A stretch of 27,159 nt of DNA from UBA1172 sp049889655 (GTDB lineage Bacteria; Pseudomonadota; Alphaproteobacteria; Puniceispirillales; UBA1172), in the NCBI GenBank assembly GCA_049889655.1, contig JBMHCY010000050.1, positions 1 through 27,159 on the forward strand. The letters are read 5' to 3'. The first letter of the stretch is position 1. The number at the start of each line of letters is the position of its first letter. The position numbers and the translations under genes are program-made. Below, piece by piece: positions 25,319 to 27,159 of the stretch. The notes beneath the pieces were generated by a model. That model saw only the letters and a program-made list of their open reading frames with translations. It had not been told where the DNA came from and ran no database searches.

Positions 25319-25347
25319 TTTCCAGTCCGGCAACCTTTGTTTATATT
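25319..25347 (+). promoter_or_regulatory. Candidate promoter of guaB
   Basis: TTTCCA (25319-25324) and TATATT (25342-25347) have a 17-nt spacer. The -10 box matches five of six positions and the -35 box four of six. The guaB ATG at 25376 follows after 28 nt with GGAGG (25367-25371). The 96-nt gap after rlmE is the largest in this plus-strand run, consistent with a new start of transcription. Confidence 0.45.
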
Positions 25348-25375
25348 GAGGAGCCACCAAGACATTGGAGGCACC

Positions 25376-26836
25376 ATGCCCATTACTGAAGCGCTCACCT
25401 TTGATGATGTGTTGCTCAAACCCGCTGCATCATCAATTCTCCCTGCCGATGCTGATATCCGTACCCGTCTGACGCGTGACATCGCGCTCAACATTCCGCT
25501 TGTCTCGGCGGCGATGGATACGATCACCGAAAGCAGGCTGGCAATTGCCATGGCCCAGCTGGGCGGGATCGGGATCATTCACAAGAATTTCGATATCGAA
25601 ACCCAGGCCCGTGAGGTTTCCGCCGTCAAAAGGTTCGAGGCCGGGATGGTGGTCAATCCAGTCACGATCGAAGAAAACAAGACTCTCGGCGATGCGCTTG
25701 AACTGATGCAGCAGCAGGGGATCAGCGGCATTCCCGTGGTGGCGGTGGGCAGTGATAAGCTTGTCGGCATCCTCACCAACCGTGATGTCCGTTTTGCCAT
25801 GGACCCGGCGGAAAAGGTTTCCACCCTGATGACCAGGGAAGTCGTCACCGCCCCTGAACATATCAGCCATGATGAAGCAAGGCGGCTCCTGCACGCGCAC
25901 CGAATCGAAAAACTTGTTGTTGTTGATGATGACCAGCGCTGCATTGGGCTGATCACGGTCAAGGATATGGAAAAGGCCCAGACCTATCCGAATGCGGCCA
26001 AAGACAGTGCCGGCAGGCTGCGTGTCGGGGCGGCGATCGGTGCCGGTCCGGAAGGCCGCGAGCGTGCCGAAGCCCTGATGGCGAGCGGTGTCGATGTGCT
26101 GGTGGTCGATACAGCACACGGCCATTCCGAAGGCGTCGTTAATGCTGTTCGAACGGTCCGCCAGATGGCCAATAATATCCAGATCATCGCCGGCAATATT
26201 GCCACGCGGGAAGGCGCGGAAGCGCTGATCGCCGCCGGGGCTGATGCTGTCAAGATCGGGATCGGCCCGGGGTCGATCTGCACCACACGGATGGTTGCCG
26301 GTGTCGGTGTCCCGCAGCTGACAGCGGTGATGGATGCTGCCGAAGCCTGCCGCAAGGCAGGTGTCCCGGCGATTGCCGATGGCGGGATCAAATATTCCGG
26401 TGATCTGGCCAAGGCGATTGCAGCCGGGGCTGATTGCGCGATGATCGGCTCAATGCTGGCCGGGACCGAGGAAACCCCGGGGGAGGTCTATCTCTATCAG
26501 GGTCGGTCATACAAGGCCTATCGCGGCATGGGGTCGCTCGGGGCGATGGCGCGTGGATCGGCTGACCGGTATTTCCAGTCCGAAATATCCCAGCCGCTCA
26601 AACTTGTTCCCGAGGGGATCGAAGGCCAGGTGCCCTTCAAAGGAGAGGCGTCAACGGTGATCCATCAGATGCTCGGCGGGCTGCGGGCTGCCATGGGTTA
26701 TACCGGTTCGGCCGATATCGCCGCCATGCAGAGCAACGCTGAATTTGTCCGCATTACCGGGGCCGGGCTCAAGGAAAGCCATGTCCATGATGTCACAATC
26801 ACCCGTGAAGCCCCAAACTATCGTCCTGATCTCTAG
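25376..26836 (+). CDS. guaB: Inosine-5'-monophosphate dehydrogenase
   Basis: GuaB oxidises IMP to XMP with NAD+, the committed step to guanine nucleotides. The 486-residue enzyme has the barrel start LTFDDVLLKPAASS, two CBS domains at about residues 90-200 (VGILTNRDVRF and CIGLITVKDME), and the catalytic loop GIGPGSICTTR with nucleophile Cys302. The flap region YRGMGSLGAM and the C-terminal SNAEFVRITGAGLKESH are also typical. A TTG at 25337 would add 13 residues, but the ATG at 25376 has a GGAGG site 4 nt upstream and gives the standard N-terminus. guaA follows after 9 nt, the common guaBA order. Confidence 0.97.
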   Translation: MPITEALTFDDVLLKPAASSILPADADIRTRLTRDIALNIPLVSAAMDTITESRLAIAMAQLGGIGIIHKNFDIETQAREVSAVKRFEAGMVVNPVTIEENKTLGDALELMQQQGISGIPVVAVGSDKLVGILTNRDVRFAMDPAEKVSTLMTREVVTAPEHISHDEARRLLHAHRIEKLVVVDDDQRCIGLITVKDMEKAQTYPNAAKDSAGRLRVGAAIGAGPEGRERAEALMASGVDVLVVDTAHGHSEGVVNAVRTVRQMANNIQIIAGNIATREGAEALIAAGADAVKIGIGPGSICTTRMVAGVGVPQLTAVMDAAEACRKAGVPAIADGGIKYSGDLAKAIAAGADCAMIGSMLAGTEETPGEVYLYQGRSYKAYRGMGSLGAMARGSADRYFQSEISQPLKLVPEGIEGQVPFKGEASTVIHQMLGGLRAAMGYTGSADIAAMQSNAEFVRITGAGLKESHVHDVTITREAPNYRPDL

Positions 26837-26845
26837 AGTTTCTGC

Positions 26846-27159
26846 ATGACTGATACCATCCTTATCCTCGATTTCGGCAGTCAGGTGACACAGTTGATTG
26901 CCCGCCGTCTGCGTGAAGACGGTGTCTATACCCAAATCCTGCCCTGCACGGCAGATCCTTCCCGGATCACGGCGATGGCCCCGGCCGGGGTCATCCTCTC
27001 CGGCGGGCCAAACTCGGTTGCCCTTGCCGATACCCCGCGTGCCCCGGAAGAGGTCTTCAGCCTCGGTGTGCCGGTGCTCGGTATCTGCTATGGCCAGCAG
27101 ACCATGTGCCAGCAGCTTGGCGGGTTGGTGGAACCCGGTGATGAGCGAGAATTTGGCCG
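26846..27159 (+). CDS. guaA: GMP synthase (glutamine-hydrolysing), N-terminal part, cut by window end
   Basis: GuaA converts XMP to GMP using glutamine and ATP. The 104 visible codons cover the start of the class I glutamine amidotransferase domain: ILILDFGSQVTQLIARRLRE at the N-terminus, VILSGGPNSVALADTPRAP, and GICYGQQTMCQQLGG, where the Cys is the amidotransferase nucleophile. The frame is open to the window edge. It starts 9 nt after the guaB stop and forms guaBA. The ATP-pyrophosphatase and dimerisation domains lie outside. Confidence 0.95.
   Translation, partial: MTDTILILDFGSQVTQLIARRLREDGVYTQILPCTADPSRITAMAPAGVILSGGPNSVALADTPRAPEEVFSLGVPVLGICYGQQTMCQQLGGLVEPGDEREFG

Noticed and set aside
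1..27159. CRISPR arrays, tRNA/rRNA genes, transposases, phage genes or toxin-antitoxin pairs
   Set aside because: No repeat-spacer pattern, conserved RNA sequence or mobile-element protein was seen; gene content is chromosomal metabolism and transport throughout.

Overview
The window looks like a chromosomal segment from an aerobic, probably marine alphaproteobacterium, possibly a SAR116/Rhodospirillales relative. The grounds are a moderately high GC content, a DUF1489 gene, a betaine-type methyltransferase beside a fused dimethylglycine dehydrogenase/GcvT protein, and an isocitrate lyase divergent from a RamB/PccR-type regulator. The genus is inference. Genes are densely packed and no gap exceeds about 170 bases. 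I see no rRNA, tRNA, insertion sequence, phage or CRISPR.

Layout. (1) Bases 1-2527, minus strand: a nucleotide-loop cobalamin operon in the order cobU, cobT, cobS and a histidine phosphatase (cobC-like) cut by the left edge. Its genes overlap or nearly touch, and its leader holds a 10-bp inverted repeat. (2) 2663-6674, plus strand: an MttB-superfamily methyltransferase without an in-frame amber codon, then a DMGDH/GcvT-type flavoprotein. Together they look like a quaternary amine (betaine) demethylation route that feeds one-carbon units to folate, placed divergently from the genes finishing its likely cofactor. (3) 6678-8939, minus strand: a zinc alcohol dehydrogenase followed by an enolase-superfamily protein with an unusual active site, converging on region 2. 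(4) 9028-12000: isocitrate lyase (minus strand, with a clear intrinsic terminator) divergent from its probable ScfR-type regulator, across a palindrome-rich 152-bp gap.

(5) 12070-13886, plus strand: MgtE magnesium transporter and a DUF1489 protein. (6) 13883-19718, minus strand: MATE exporter, glnE, an MFS transporter and a small unknown protein. (7) 19886 to the right edge, plus strand: RND efflux adaptor and pump, then hisI, rlmE, guaB and the start of guaA. The pump and the housekeeping genes are almost contiguous, so hisI and rlmE may be co-transcribed with it; guaB has its own candidate promoter.

The most distinctive part is 1-9 kb, where cobalamin completion, a probable corrinoid methyltransferase, a folate-linked demethylating flavoprotein and two uncharacterised catabolic enzymes sit together. 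The corrinoid carrier protein that such a methyltransferase needs is not in the window.
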